Origin: Bacteroidales bacterium
Lineage (GTDB): Bacteria > Bacteroidota > Bacteroidia > Bacteroidales > Marinilabiliaceae
Assembly: GCA_024401355.1 (NCBI GenBank)
Contig: JAKSLF010000004.1
Coordinates: 62,001 to 126,000 of the forward strand
Reading direction: 5' to 3'
Length of the DNA stretch: 64,000 nucleotides
Both the position numbers and the translations under genes were made by a program. Below, one piece after another: positions 1 through 8,053 of this stretch. Position 1 is the first letter of the stretch, and each line of letters opens with the position of its first letter. The notes under the pieces were generated by a model, which saw nothing but the letters and a program-made list of their open reading frames with translations, was not told the DNA's origin and searched no databases.

Positions 1-1100
1 TCGGACAGACGGTTATTGCTGTTGACAACTACGAAGGTGCCCCAGCACAGCAGGTCGCCGATGCCTATGAGGTCATCAACATGCTCGACGGCAACGAACT
101 CGACCGTATCGTGGCTAAGCACAAGCCAGACATTATCGTGCCTGAAATCGAAGCCATACGTACAGAACGTCTCTATGACTACGAAAAGAGTGGCATACAG
201 GTTGTCCCTTCTGCAAAGGCAGCCAACTACACTATGAATCGTCGCGCCATTCGCGAACTCGCTGCCAAGGAGCTCGGCCTCCGTACTGCAAAATATCTCT
301 ACGCTTCTTCTCTTGAAGAAATGCGCGAAGCTGTTAAGGCTATCGGCATCCCTTGCGTTGTCAAGCCTCTCATGTCTTCTTCTGGTAAGGGACAGTCTTA
401 CATTAAGAAGGAGGAAGATATCGACAAGGCATGGACTTTCGCAGAAAAGGGACGTGGCGATGCTCACGAGGTTATCGTTGAGGCTTTCGTTCCATTCGTA
501 AGCGAAATAACTCTCCTTACTGTAACTCAGAAGAACGGACCTACCCTCTTCTGCAAGCCTATCAGCCACCATCAGGAACGTGGCGACTATCAGGAAAGCT
601 GGCAGCCTGCAGCTATTCCAGATAAGTTCACAAAGCAAGCTCAGGAAATGGCAGCTAAGGTTACTGAGGCTCTCGGTGGAGCTGGTATCTTTGGTGTAGA
701 ATTTTTCATCTGCGAAGATGGCGTTGTTTTCTCAGAACTTTCACCTCGCCCACACGATACAGGTATGGTAACTCTTGCCGGGACACAGAACCTCAACGAG
801 TTCGAACTCCATGCTCACGCCGTTCTCGGTCTACCTATTCCTGAAATAGAGTTCATCCGTCCAGGTGCTAGCGCAGTAATCCTTTCTAAGGGTGAATTTG
901 CAACACCTGACTATGTTGGAGTCGAGAATGTCCTCTGCGAAAAATGGTGCGATGTACGTATCTTTGGCAAGCCTAACGCACGTGTCAACCGTCGTATGGG
1001 TGTCGTCGTGGCATGGGACAAGGAAGGTACCGACCCAAGCGTCATTAAGGAACGCGCACGCCAACTCGCCGACCGTGTAACAGTTATCGAAAAGAAGTAA
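1..1100 (+). CDS. purT: Formate-dependent phosphoribosylglycinamide formyltransferase PurT (5' truncated by window edge)
   Basis: This ATP-grasp enzyme makes formyl-GAR from GAR, formate and ATP in purine synthesis, in the cytosol. The reading frame is already open at base 3 and runs to a TAA at 1098-1100, so the true start lies left of the window. Visible family signatures are INMLDGNEL and [10 protein letters not shown] near the N-terminal nucleotide-binding domain, the ATP-grasp segment [14 protein letters not shown], and the Mg/ATP and substrate motif [18 protein letters not shown]. About 366 residues are present, against roughly 390 for full-length PurT, so only the first few dozen residues are missing. 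A strong hairpin terminator follows 24 bases after the stop. Identification is secure because PurK lacks this [12 protein letters not shown] block. Confidence 0.95.
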   Translation, partial: GQTVIAVDNYEGAPAQQVADAYEVINMLDGNELDRIVAKHKPDIIVPEIEAIRTERLYDYEKSGIQVVPSAKAANYTMNRRAIRELAAKELGLRTAKYLYASSLEEMREAVKAIGIPCVVKPLMSSSGKGQSYIKKEEDIDKAWTFAEKGRGDAHEVIVEAFVPFVSEITLLTVTQKNGPTLFCKPISHHQERGDYQESWQPAAIPDKFTKQAQEMAAKVTEALGGAGIFGVEFFICEDGVVFSELSPRPHDTGMVTLAGTQNLNEFELHAHAVLGLPIPEIEFIRPGASAVILSKGEFATPDYVGVENVLCEKWCDVRIFGKPNARVNRRMGVVVAWDKEGTDPSVIKERARQLADRVTVIEKK

Positions 1101-1123
1101 TCACACGACTACTTTCAAATAAT

Positions 1124-1160
1124 AAAGGATGCCGACCTATGGTCAGCATCCTTTTATTTT
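1124..1160. terminator. Bidirectional intrinsic terminator between purT and the DUF4861 gene
   Basis: The arms at 1127-1137 (GGATGCcGACC) and 1141-1151 (GGTCaGCATCC) pair around a TAT loop with one mismatch. The hairpin is flanked by A's on the left and TTTTATTTT on the right. It sits between convergent genes and can serve both purT (+) and the gene ending at 1181 (-). Confidence 0.85.
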
Positions 1161-1180
1161 GCCTTTTTAATCGTTTTCTG

Positions 1181-2077
1181 CTATTCCTGCTCGAGCATCT
1201 TCAAGCCACTTTTCTTGATCTTTTTTACATATCTGAAAAATCGCTTTTCATTGTTCACCTTCTTCTCCCTCGAACAAGCCGCTGTGACTACTGTCTGTAC
1301 CTTTGTTGTAGCATTCGACACTATCTGAAGCATGTCGTCTGTCTTGACAATCTCTGTCCACTTGCTACGGTCGAATATCATGCCACCACCTATTGGAAGC
1401 GGATGCTCAATGATGTCCGCAGGATGAATGCCCCATACTGCTATTCGACCACCGCAATAATCCATTGTCTGCCCCTTGTGATAGTTTACACCTGTCAAAA
1501 ATTGAACTTTCTGACCACTCACACATTCAGCCGATATAAGAGCTTCGCGTTTCTCGTTAAACATCTCGATTGTCACTTTCACGTCTATCGTGTCTCTATT
1601 GTAAACAACACCTCGATGCAACATCTCAGCTACAGCACCACCTTTGGTCTTATATACTTTGGAATCTCTACCCTTGGTCGCAACGAGCTTCACTTCTTTC
1701 TCGCCATCCCACAAGGCTATTCCACCAAGACCAACTGTCTTGCCAACTCTATATTCGTCACATCCTGCACCACCCTTTTCGATGGCTTCGTTCGACGGAT
1801 ACCAATGGTATTTTGCAAGCTCCAGACCCTTGTTCGCTTTCGAATAAAGGTCAATGGCACCACCATCCCTATAGTAAAGACGCAATATCATATACTGGTT
1901 CTCTACCGCCGGACCATGATGCCCCACCAGTTTATATAGGTATGGTTCGTCCGACTTCAATTCTGTCAACTGCACGCTGTCCTTACGCCAAAACAGACTA
2001 ACATCCGTCTGAGCTTTTGCCGACATCGCCATTAATGACATGAACGTCACTACGAGATATTTCGTCATCCGAACCAT
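1181..2077 (-). CDS. Secreted DUF4861-family protein
   Basis: The 298-residue product starts with a signal peptide (hydrophobic core VVTFMSLMAMS, cleavage after AKA). A start three codons downstream (ATG at 2068) would give an equally good signal peptide. The central part matches the DUF4861 pattern: KYHWYPSNEAIEKGG, then YRVGKTVGLGGIALWDG, then VNYHKG and GGRIAVWGIH. Members of this family are secreted proteins often found near pectin or other polysaccharide-degradation genes, and their biochemical function is not established. It is shorter than many members (around 400 residues). It lies 14 bases downstream of folD on the same strand, so it is probably the last gene of an ffh-folD-DUF4861 transcript, although its role looks unrelated to the other two. 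Confidence 0.7.
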   Translation of the reverse strand: MVRMTKYLVVTFMSLMAMSAKAQTDVSLFWRKDSVQLTELKSDEPYLYKLVGHHGPAVENQYMILRLYYRDGGAIDLYSKANKGLELAKYHWYPSNEAIEKGGAGCDEYRVGKTVGLGGIALWDGEKEVKLVATKGRDSKVYKTKGGAVAEMLHRGVVYNRDTIDVKVTIEMFNEKREALISAECVSGQKVQFLTGVNYHKGQTMDYCGGRIAVWGIHPADIIEHPLPIGGGMIFDRSKWTEIVKTDDMLQIVSNATTKVQTVVTAACSREKKVNNEKRFFRYVKKIKKSGLKMLEQE

Positions 2078-2091
2078 CGTCTATACCTTTT

Positions 2092-2967
2092 TTATTTATA
2101 TATAGCTTTCTTTCCTGCCAAGAGTGTATTCTTCATCAACGACACAATTGTCATCGGTCCAACTCCACCTGGAACAGGAGTTATATAGCTGCACTTTGGA
2201 GCTACGTTCTCAAAGTCTACATCTCCCTTCAAGCGCCAACCACGTGCCGCTGTCGCATCAGTAACTCTTGTTGTACCAACATCGATGATTACTGCACCAG
2301 GCTTAACCATGTCTGCTGTGACAAATCCTGGCTTACCTATGGCTGCCACAATTATATCCGCCTGAAGACAAAGCTCCTTCATGTTAGGTGTTCGGCTGTG
2401 ACATACCGTAACTGTACAGTCGATTCCCTTCTGCGAAAGCAATATGCTCATCGGACGACCAACTATGTTGCTTCGGCCTATCACAACGGCATGCTTGCCC
2501 TTTGTGTCTATATGATAACGTGTGATAAGGTCTACTATACCCTGTGGAGTTGCCGAGATAAACGCTGGAGCACCTATCGTCATTCTACCTACGTTTGCTG
2601 GATGGAATCCATCTACGTCCTTTCTTGGGTCTATAGCTTCCGTTACTTTCTCCTCAGAAATATGCTTTGGCAATGGCAACTGAACGATGAATCCGTCAAC
2701 ATCAGGATCGTTGTTCAACTCATCCACTACCTTCAACAACTCTGCCTCTGTAATGTCACTCTCAAAGCGCTTGAGTGTCGAGGTAAAACCGCACTCTTCA
2801 CATGCCTTGACTTTGTTCGCAACGTATGTTTCGCTACCACCATCATGACCTACAAGTACTGCTGCCAAATGAGGACGCTTCTCGCCTCGCGCAACCATCT
2901 GCTCTACTTCGGCTGCTATCTCCTGACGTATCTCGGCCGATACTTTCTTTCCATCTATCAGTTCCAT
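2092..2967 (-). CDS. folD: Bifunctional methylenetetrahydrofolate dehydrogenase/cyclohydrolase FolD
   Basis: FolD interconverts 5,10-methylene-, methenyl- and 10-formyl-tetrahydrofolate using NADP, in the cytosol. The 291 residues contain all family signatures: [13 protein letters not shown] at 48-60 with the catalytic Lys54, VQLPLP at 95-100, the nucleotide-binding loop [10 protein letters not shown] at 164-173, and [10 protein letters not shown] at 264-273. Length is normal (about 285-300). The ATG at 2967 lies 30 bases after the ffh stop, so the gene is probably cotranscribed with ffh. No separate TAnnTTTG element was found directly upstream. Confidence 0.97.
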   Translation of the reverse strand: MELIDGKKVSAEIRQEIAAEVEQMVARGEKRPHLAAVLVGHDGGSETYVANKVKACEECGFTSTLKRFESDITEAELLKVVDELNNDPDVDGFIVQLPLPKHISEEKVTEAIDPRKDVDGFHPANVGRMTIGAPAFISATPQGIVDLITRYHIDTKGKHAVVIGRSNIVGRPMSILLSQKGIDCTVTVCHSRTPNMKELCLQADIIVAAIGKPGFVTADMVKPGAVIIDVGTTRVTDATAARGWRLKGDVDFENVAPKCSYITPVPGGVGPMTIVSLMKNTLLAGKKAIYK

Positions 2968-2997
2968 GGATATATTGCTTTATTGTTTTCCTTATAT

Positions 2998-4332
2998 TTA
3001 TTTGTGACGACCACCCAAGAATCTCGACATCTTCTTGCCTGCATTTGTATGCATGAATTTCATCATCTTACGAGTGTCCTCAAACTGCTTCAACAGACGG
3101 TTGACATCCTGTATCGACGTTCCACTACCATCTGCTATACGCTTACGACGCTTTCCATCTATGATATTCGGATTCTCTCGCTCTGTAGGTGTCATCGAGA
3201 AGATTATCGCCTCTACCGACTTGAATGCATTGTCGTCAATGTCTATATCCTTTATCATCTTGCCAACGCCTGGTATCATCGAAGCTAAATCCTTCAGGTT
3301 ACCCATTTTCTTGATCTGCTGAATCTGAGCCATGAAGTCGTTGAAGTCAAACTGGTTGTTCGCTATCTTCTTGCGCAACTCACGCGACTCCTTCTCGTCA
3401 AAGCTCTCCTTCGCACGCTCAACAAGTGACCTAACGTCACCCATTCCAAGGATTCGGTCTGCCATACGGTTTGGATGGAACACATCAAGTGCATCCACCT
3501 TCTCACCTGTACCGATAAATTTAATTGGCTTGTTGACTACACTTCGTATTGATATTGCCGCACCACCCTTGGTGTCACCATCAAGCTTCGTCAATACAAC
3601 ACCATCAAAATCAAGACGCTCATTAAACTCCTTCGCCGTGTTGACTGCATCCTGACCTGTCATCGAGTCAACAACAAACAATATTTCGTGAGGCTGCAGA
3701 GCCGACTTCAATGTTGCGATTTCGTTCATCATCTCCTCGTCTACCGCCAGACGACCTGCTGTATCGACTATCACAACGTCATTGCCATTCGACTTGGCCT
3801 GCTTGATCGCGTTCTGAGCTATCTCTACCGGATTCTGATTTCCCTCTTCGCTATATGCCACTACTCCTATCTGCTCTGCAAGCACTTTCAACTGGTCTAT
3901 GGCCGCAGGACGATATACGTCACACGCTACTACCATAGGATTCTTGCCTCGCTTTGTCTTGAGGAGATTTGCTATCTTACCTGTGAATGTTGTCTTACCA
4001 GAACCCTGAAGACCCGACATCAAGATGACTGTCGGATTTCCCTTCATATTGATGTCCTGAGCCTCACCACCCATCAAGGATGTAAGCTCATCATATACTA
4101 TCTTGACAAGCTGCTGACCTGGCTTTACAGATGTCAACACTTGCTGACCTATCGCCTTCTGCTTTACATCTTCTACAAACTGCTTCGCTACCTTATAGTT
4201 CACATCGGCATCAAGAAGAGCCTTTCGAACCTCCTTAAGTGTCTCTGCTATATTGAGTTCTGTGATTTTACTTTCACCCTTAAGGGCTTTAAACGAGCGC
4301 TCTAATTTTTCGCTCAGGTTCTCAAACATCAT
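2998..4332 (-). CDS. ffh: Signal recognition particle GTPase Ffh
   Basis: Ffh binds signal peptides and 4.5S RNA and docks ribosomes at FtsY for membrane insertion. Its order is an N-terminal four-helix bundle (1-90), then the G domain with GLQGSGKTT (107-115), DTAGRL (190-195) and TKLDGDTKGG (248-257), then the M domain (about 325-435). At 444 residues it has normal length. The C-terminus ends in KKMSRFLGGRHK rather than a long Met-rich tail. Two adjacent ATGs (4332 and 4329) are possible starts. A TAnnTTTG element at 4387-4394 gives this gene its own promoter, which heads an ffh-folD-DUF4861 unit. Confidence 0.97.
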   Translation of the reverse strand: MMFENLSEKLERSFKALKGESKITELNIAETLKEVRKALLDADVNYKVAKQFVEDVKQKAIGQQVLTSVKPGQQLVKIVYDELTSLMGGEAQDINMKGNPTVILMSGLQGSGKTTFTGKIANLLKTKRGKNPMVVACDVYRPAAIDQLKVLAEQIGVVAYSEEGNQNPVEIAQNAIKQAKSNGNDVVIVDTAGRLAVDEEMMNEIATLKSALQPHEILFVVDSMTGQDAVNTAKEFNERLDFDGVVLTKLDGDTKGGAAISIRSVVNKPIKFIGTGEKVDALDVFHPNRMADRILGMGDVRSLVERAKESFDEKESRELRKKIANNQFDFNDFMAQIQQIKKMGNLKDLASMIPGVGKMIKDIDIDDNAFKSVEAIIFSMTPTERENPNIIDGKRRKRIADGSGTSIQDVNRLLKQFEDTRKMMKFMHTNAGKKMSRFLGGRHK

Positions 4333-4386
4333 AATATCTTTCCTTTATCGTTTTATCGACTTTATTCTGTGTTTATTAATTGACTG

Positions 4387-4394
4387 CAAATATA
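4387..4394 (-). promoter_or_regulatory. Bacteroidota -7 element (TATATTTG) upstream of ffh
   Basis: The minus strand reads TATATTTG, a perfect TAnnTTTG, and it is followed by C. It lies about 55 bases upstream of the ffh ATG and just beyond the stop codon of the neighbouring gene. This indicates that ffh is not dependent on fabD operon transcription. Confidence 0.75.
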
Positions 4395-4405
4395 ATAAAA
4401 GATAA

Positions 4406-5296
4406 CTAAAACACAAACAACTCTTTCAACTTTCCAGACAGCACTACTCCGTCCACTTTCTCATATCGCGAATCTCCACATCCATCCACTACTCTGATAC
4501 CATCACTCGTGCTGCAAACAAAGCATTCCCTCGCTTTTTTCACCATGCTCATTGGCAGTCCAGGCATGTATTTCAAACTATACCCCATTCCCTTCGCAGC
4601 CTCTTCCATCGACGCCTCTATTGGGTCTCTCCTAGCTCCATCCGAATGACCTACACCAACTATATTATTTCCTGTTATAAGATATATGTTGCCCAACGTT
4701 GTCGTAACAATCTTCCCCTCATTATTCAACAAACAAGCACCTCCACAATCTTCCTTCAACGCACTTCGATGAGCCAGGGTCTCCAACGCCCGTGGCATCT
4801 CTATCCAAGAAAGGGGCGACGCACTTAGCATCGCCCCATCATATATCGATAGGAATAATTTTCCACTCGTCACACCGTATGGCATCACACCAAGACGATG
4901 CTGAGCTATCATATAATGCAATTCTTCCGTATCAGTATCTAGCCATACAAACACTCTCATCAGCGAATACGCCGGATAATGATTCTTCTGGCTCAACACC
5001 TGAATGCGTCGCAATAGTTCGTCTGCCGACGGAAAGGCCAGCTTACCCAGTCCCATCACTACCAACGCATCCACAATGTTCATATAATGACCACGCCATA
5101 AATACGGGTCATTACCCTTCAATAGCATCGTCTCCGAAAATGACAATCCATTCGTCAACATCGACGATGTCAATGTCCCGACTGGCTCCGACGACAACAC
5201 CATCTTTCCATCCAGACACATCTTTTCACACCAGTACGCCACCTGTTTCGATTTCTCGGCGTCCTCCGGAGGATAAAAACTGTCTAGAAGGTCCAT
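4406..5296 (-). CDS. Aminotransferase class IV (PabC/IlvE-fold)-like protein lacking PLP-binding residues
   Basis: The 296 residues align over their length with 4-amino-4-deoxychorismate lyase and branched-chain aminotransferases. The N-terminal block NGLSFSETMLL resembles the GlfETmr motif. It is followed by LWRGHYMNIVDALVVMGL, then CLLNNEGKIVTTTLGNIYLI near 189-207, and the closing DGIRVVDGCGDSRYE. However, the Arg of HxxR (phosphate binding) is Asn73, the Schiff-base Lys position falls on Ile165 in a gapless alignment to E. coli PabC, and the Glu that contacts the PLP ring nitrogen is Thr199. It is therefore probably a pseudoenzyme, or an enzyme with altered chemistry. The gene starts 11 bases after fabD and is likely cotranscribed with it. 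The fold assignment is by eye and moderately certain. Confidence 0.6.
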   Translation of the reverse strand: MDLLDSFYPPEDAEKSKQVAYWCEKMCLDGKMVLSSEPVGTLTSSMLTNGLSFSETMLLKGNDPYLWRGHYMNIVDALVVMGLGKLAFPSADELLRRIQVLSQKNHYPAYSLMRVFVWLDTDTEELHYMIAQHRLGVMPYGVTSGKLFLSIYDGAMLSASPLSWIEMPRALETLAHRSALKEDCGGACLLNNEGKIVTTTLGNIYLITGNNIVGVGHSDGARRDPIEASMEEAAKGMGYSLKYMPGLPMSMVKKARECFVCSTSDGIRVVDGCGDSRYEKVDGVVLSGKLKELFVF

Positions 5297-5307
5297 AGTC
5301 TCTTTGC

Positions 5308-6198
5308 TTAGATCTGCTCAAGTGTGCTCACTCCTGCTGTAGCAACTCCACGATTTGTCTTCTTGACAAGTCCCTGAAGTACCGAACCAGGACCAACTTC
5401 TGTAAATGAGTCAACACCAGCCTCTATCATGTTCATTACGATCTGTGTCCATTTTACTGGTGCTGTCAGCTGAGCAACAAGGTTCTTCTTGATCTCCTCT
5501 GGATCCGACACTGGCTGCGCACATACGTTCTGATATACAGGACACTTTGGAGCCTCAAATTTTGTGTTCTCTATGGCTGTAGCAAGCTGTGCTCTAGCTG
5601 GCTCCATAAATGGAGAATGGAATGCACCACTAACCGAAAGCTTCAACGCACGCTTCGCTCCCTTCGCTGTCAACTGCTCACATGCAGCATCTATTCCTTC
5701 CATCGAACCAGAGATAACAAGCTGGCCCGGACAGTTGTAGTTCGCTGGCACTACTTTATCAATACCTGCACATACATCCTCAACTGTCTTGTCATCAAGG
5801 CCAATGATAGCAGCCATTGTCGATGGAGCCATCTCGCAAGCCTTCTGCATCGCCTGAGCTCGCTGCGAAACAAGCTTCAAACCATCCTCAAAGCTCATCG
5901 CTCCAGCAGCCACCAATGCCGAAAATTCACCAAGCGAATGTCCCGCTACCATGTCAGGCTGGAACTTATCACCCATCACCTTTGCCAATATTACCGAGTG
6001 AAGGAATATTGCTGGCTGTGTTACTTTTGTCTGCTTGAGGTCCTCGTCTGTTCCAGCGAACATCAAGTCTGTTATATTGAATCCAAGAATCTCATTGGCC
6101 TTATCAAACATCGCCTTAGCCTCTGCTGAGTTCTCATAAAGGTCTTTGCCCATTCCTACGAACTGTGCACCCTGACCAGGAAATACGAATGCCTTCAT
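5308..6198 (-). CDS. fabD: Malonyl-CoA:ACP transacylase FabD
   Basis: FabD loads malonyl groups onto acyl carrier protein for fatty acid synthesis. Starting at MKAFVFPGQGAQFVGMG, the product is 296 residues, the usual length. The nucleophile motif GHSLG is at 86-90 (Ser88), the substrate-binding Arg is in SQRAQAM (Arg113), and the catalytic His is in GAFHSPFME (His194). The frame stays open 18 codons further upstream to an ATG at 6252. That ATG lies inside the TAnnTTTG promoter element at 6250-6257, so it cannot be on the mRNA, and 6198 is taken as the start. The gene heads a two-gene unit with the class IV aminotransferase-like gene. Confidence 0.96.
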   Translation of the reverse strand: MKAFVFPGQGAQFVGMGKDLYENSAEAKAMFDKANEILGFNITDLMFAGTDEDLKQTKVTQPAIFLHSVILAKVMGDKFQPDMVAGHSLGEFSALVAAGAMSFEDGLKLVSQRAQAMQKACEMAPSTMAAIIGLDDKTVEDVCAGIDKVVPANYNCPGQLVISGSMEGIDAACEQLTAKGAKRALKLSVSGAFHSPFMEPARAQLATAIENTKFEAPKCPVYQNVCAQPVSDPEEIKKNLVAQLTAPVKWTQIVMNMIEAGVDSFTEVGPGSVLQGLVKKTNRGVATAGVSTLEQI

Positions 6199-6249
6199 TG
6201 TATATCTTTTTATTTTGTTTCTGTTTAAGTGTTTTTTATACAACCGACG

Positions 6250-6257
6250 CAAAGATA
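6250..6257 (-). promoter_or_regulatory. Bacteroidota -7 element (TATCTTTG) of fabD
   Basis: The minus strand reads TATCTTTG followed by CG, a perfect TAnnTTTG. Transcription would start near 6243, which places the ATG at 6198 about 45 bases into the message and rules out the longer open frame as coding start. Confidence 0.75.
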
Positions 6258-6322
6258 AGAATAAAATTCCGCCAAGTTAGTTAAAAGAGGTTAACTGGCG
6301 ACAGTAGGTAAATAATTGTACA

Positions 6323-6330
6323 TATATTTG
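6323..6330 (+). promoter_or_regulatory. Bacteroidota -7 element (TATATTTG) of trkH
   Basis: TATATTTGC on the plus strand ends 35 bases before the trkH ATG. No clear -33 TTTG was found at the expected 19-21 base spacing, so the call rests on the -7 box and its position. Confidence 0.65.
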
Positions 6331-6364
6331 CATCAACAACTTTAATTTAAACATAGGGTTTCGT

Positions 6365-7816
6365 ATGATCGCAAACCGTGGTCTTGCACTATATATTATA
6401 GGTTTCCTGCTCATCGTCGAGGGCGTTTTTATGCTTATGCCCGGACTGATGTCACTCACCTATGGCGACTCCGATAGTTCAGTTTTTTTCCTGAGCGCAG
6501 CCGCCACAATGGTATGTGGTGCCCTGATGTTTTTCCTCTTCCGCAACCATCCCAAGGATGTCTCCAAACGAGATAGCTATATCATCGTGACTGGAGTCTG
6601 GATTTCGTTCACTATATTTGGTACTATTCCAGTATGGCTCTCCGGAGCACTTCCTCTCGTCGATGCTTGGTTTGAAACTATGTCCGGATTCTCCACCACA
6701 GGTTCTACGATGCTCCGCGACATTGAGGCTTCTTCTCACGGACTTCTCTTCTGGCGAGCTATTCTCCAATGGATGGGAGGCATGGGTATCATCGCTCTCT
6801 CTATCGTCCTCGTCCCTGCTCTTGGAATGAGCAGCATGCAGACGTTCACCGCCGAGGCTTCCGTGACTCGTTCCGACAAAATCCACCCTAAGGTAACCGA
6901 AATGGCTAAATACATGTGGTATATATATATCGCTATGACGTTCATTGTAATAATACTGTTCATCTTTGGAGGAATGAATGTCTTCGATGCATCATGCCAC
7001 GCACTTTCTACTGTATCAACAGGTGGTTTCTCCACCCACACCGATAGTATTGGCACTTTCCACTCCGCCTACATCGAATATGTAACCATCATCTTCATGT
7101 TCCTCGGCGGTGTCAACTACGCTCTCTACTATTCTATTATGGTAGGCAAAGGCGAACGACTCATCAACGACGACGAGTTCCGCTCCTACACCAAGATTAC
7201 CGCCATTTTCGCCATCATCATCTCTCTCGTACTCTATTTCGATGGCTACTCCAACTCTTTCGAAATGTCTTTCCGAAGCAGCCTCTTCCAGGTTGTCTCC
7301 GTCATCACCGGCACCGGATTCACTACATGCGACTATATGAAGTGGCCTGTCCAGACTATCACTATCATCGCTTTCATCATGTTCTGCGGAGGCTGCACCG
7401 GTTCAACTACAGGCGGCATCAAGTTCATGCGCCTACGCATTATGTATCTCAACATCAAGAACGAACTCAAGCGTGCCATGCACCCTACTGCTGTCGTACC
7501 TGTCAAGTATAATAACAAGTCACTCATGCCGGCCGACACGTCCAGCGTCCTTACGTTTATCGTATTCTACGTCATGATTCTCGCCATCGGCATCCTCATA
7601 ATTTCAATGACTGGTTGTACTCTCGAAGATTCATTCGGACTAGCAGCCAATAGTCTTGGCAATGTCGGCATCAGCATTGGCAATTACGGACCTAGCGGAT
7701 GTATCTACGAACTCCACCCTATAGCAAAAATCACGATGTCCATCCTCATGCTCGTCGGACGACTCGAGATTTTCACCGTAATCCTCCTTTTCATGCCGTC
7801 TTTCTGGAAAAGATAG
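6365..7816 (+). CDS. trkH: Potassium uptake transporter TrkH
   Basis: TrkH is an inner-membrane K+ transporter subunit that usually works with the NAD-binding regulator TrkA. The 483-residue product is strongly hydrophobic with about ten or more membrane segments. It shows the four selectivity-filter repeats: FSTTGSTML, STVSTGGFST, VITGTGFTTCDY and SLGNVGISIGNYG. The loop GGCTGSTTGGIKFMRLR is also typical. The C-terminus ends at a normal place (MPSFWKR). No trkA is adjacent on either side, so its partner must be encoded elsewhere. Confidence 0.95.
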   Translation: MIANRGLALYIIGFLLIVEGVFMLMPGLMSLTYGDSDSSVFFLSAAATMVCGALMFFLFRNHPKDVSKRDSYIIVTGVWISFTIFGTIPVWLSGALPLVDAWFETMSGFSTTGSTMLRDIEASSHGLLFWRAILQWMGGMGIIALSIVLVPALGMSSMQTFTAEASVTRSDKIHPKVTEMAKYMWYIYIAMTFIVIILFIFGGMNVFDASCHALSTVSTGGFSTHTDSIGTFHSAYIEYVTIIFMFLGGVNYALYYSIMVGKGERLINDDEFRSYTKITAIFAIIISLVLYFDGYSNSFEMSFRSSLFQVVSVITGTGFTTCDYMKWPVQTITIIAFIMFCGGCTGSTTGGIKFMRLRIMYLNIKNELKRAMHPTAVVPVKYNNKSLMPADTSSVLTFIVFYVMILAIGILIISMTGCTLEDSFGLAANSLGNVGISIGNYGPSGCIYELHPIAKITMSILMLVGRLEIFTVILLFMPSFWKR

Positions 7817-7885
7817 CATCTCTAACAATTGTTCTATTTTTACTTTCACTCTCTTTTTCCACACTCTCAATTCTCCCGAGGGGTC

Positions 7886-7918
7886 AACGGAGGGATAACG
7901 TAACCATAACGTACCCTT
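7886..7918 (+). repeat. Array of three 11-bp tandem repeats (AACGTACCCTT family), copy 1
   Basis: Three contiguous 11-base units run AACGGAGGGAT, AACGTAACCAT and AACGTACCCTT in the 237-base gap between trkH and the PorE-like gene. Bases 7891-7919 match 56050-56078 at 26 of 29 positions. The period is about one helical turn. Related arrays lie at 24059-24091 and 56045-56088. The function is unknown. Confidence 0.75.
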
Positions 7919-8053
7919 AGAACAGCCCAATTACGACTATTTCTTCTTTTTAACAACTACCCCATTCGTACTATTTGATTTTTAGGAGCAACCTTTTTAC
8001 AACATCCATCGTAAAAAATATCGAGGCGGATTTTTCAACCCCTCCTAAAATAT

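Noticed and set aside
1139-1939. Long plus-strand open frame of 266 codons opposite the DUF4861 gene
   Set aside because: The product is Cys/His/Leu-rich with no family features. The minus-strand frame has a signal peptide and DUF4861 motifs.
2398-3288. Plus-strand open frame of 296 codons
   Set aside because: It lies entirely antisense to folD and ffh, both unmistakable genes.
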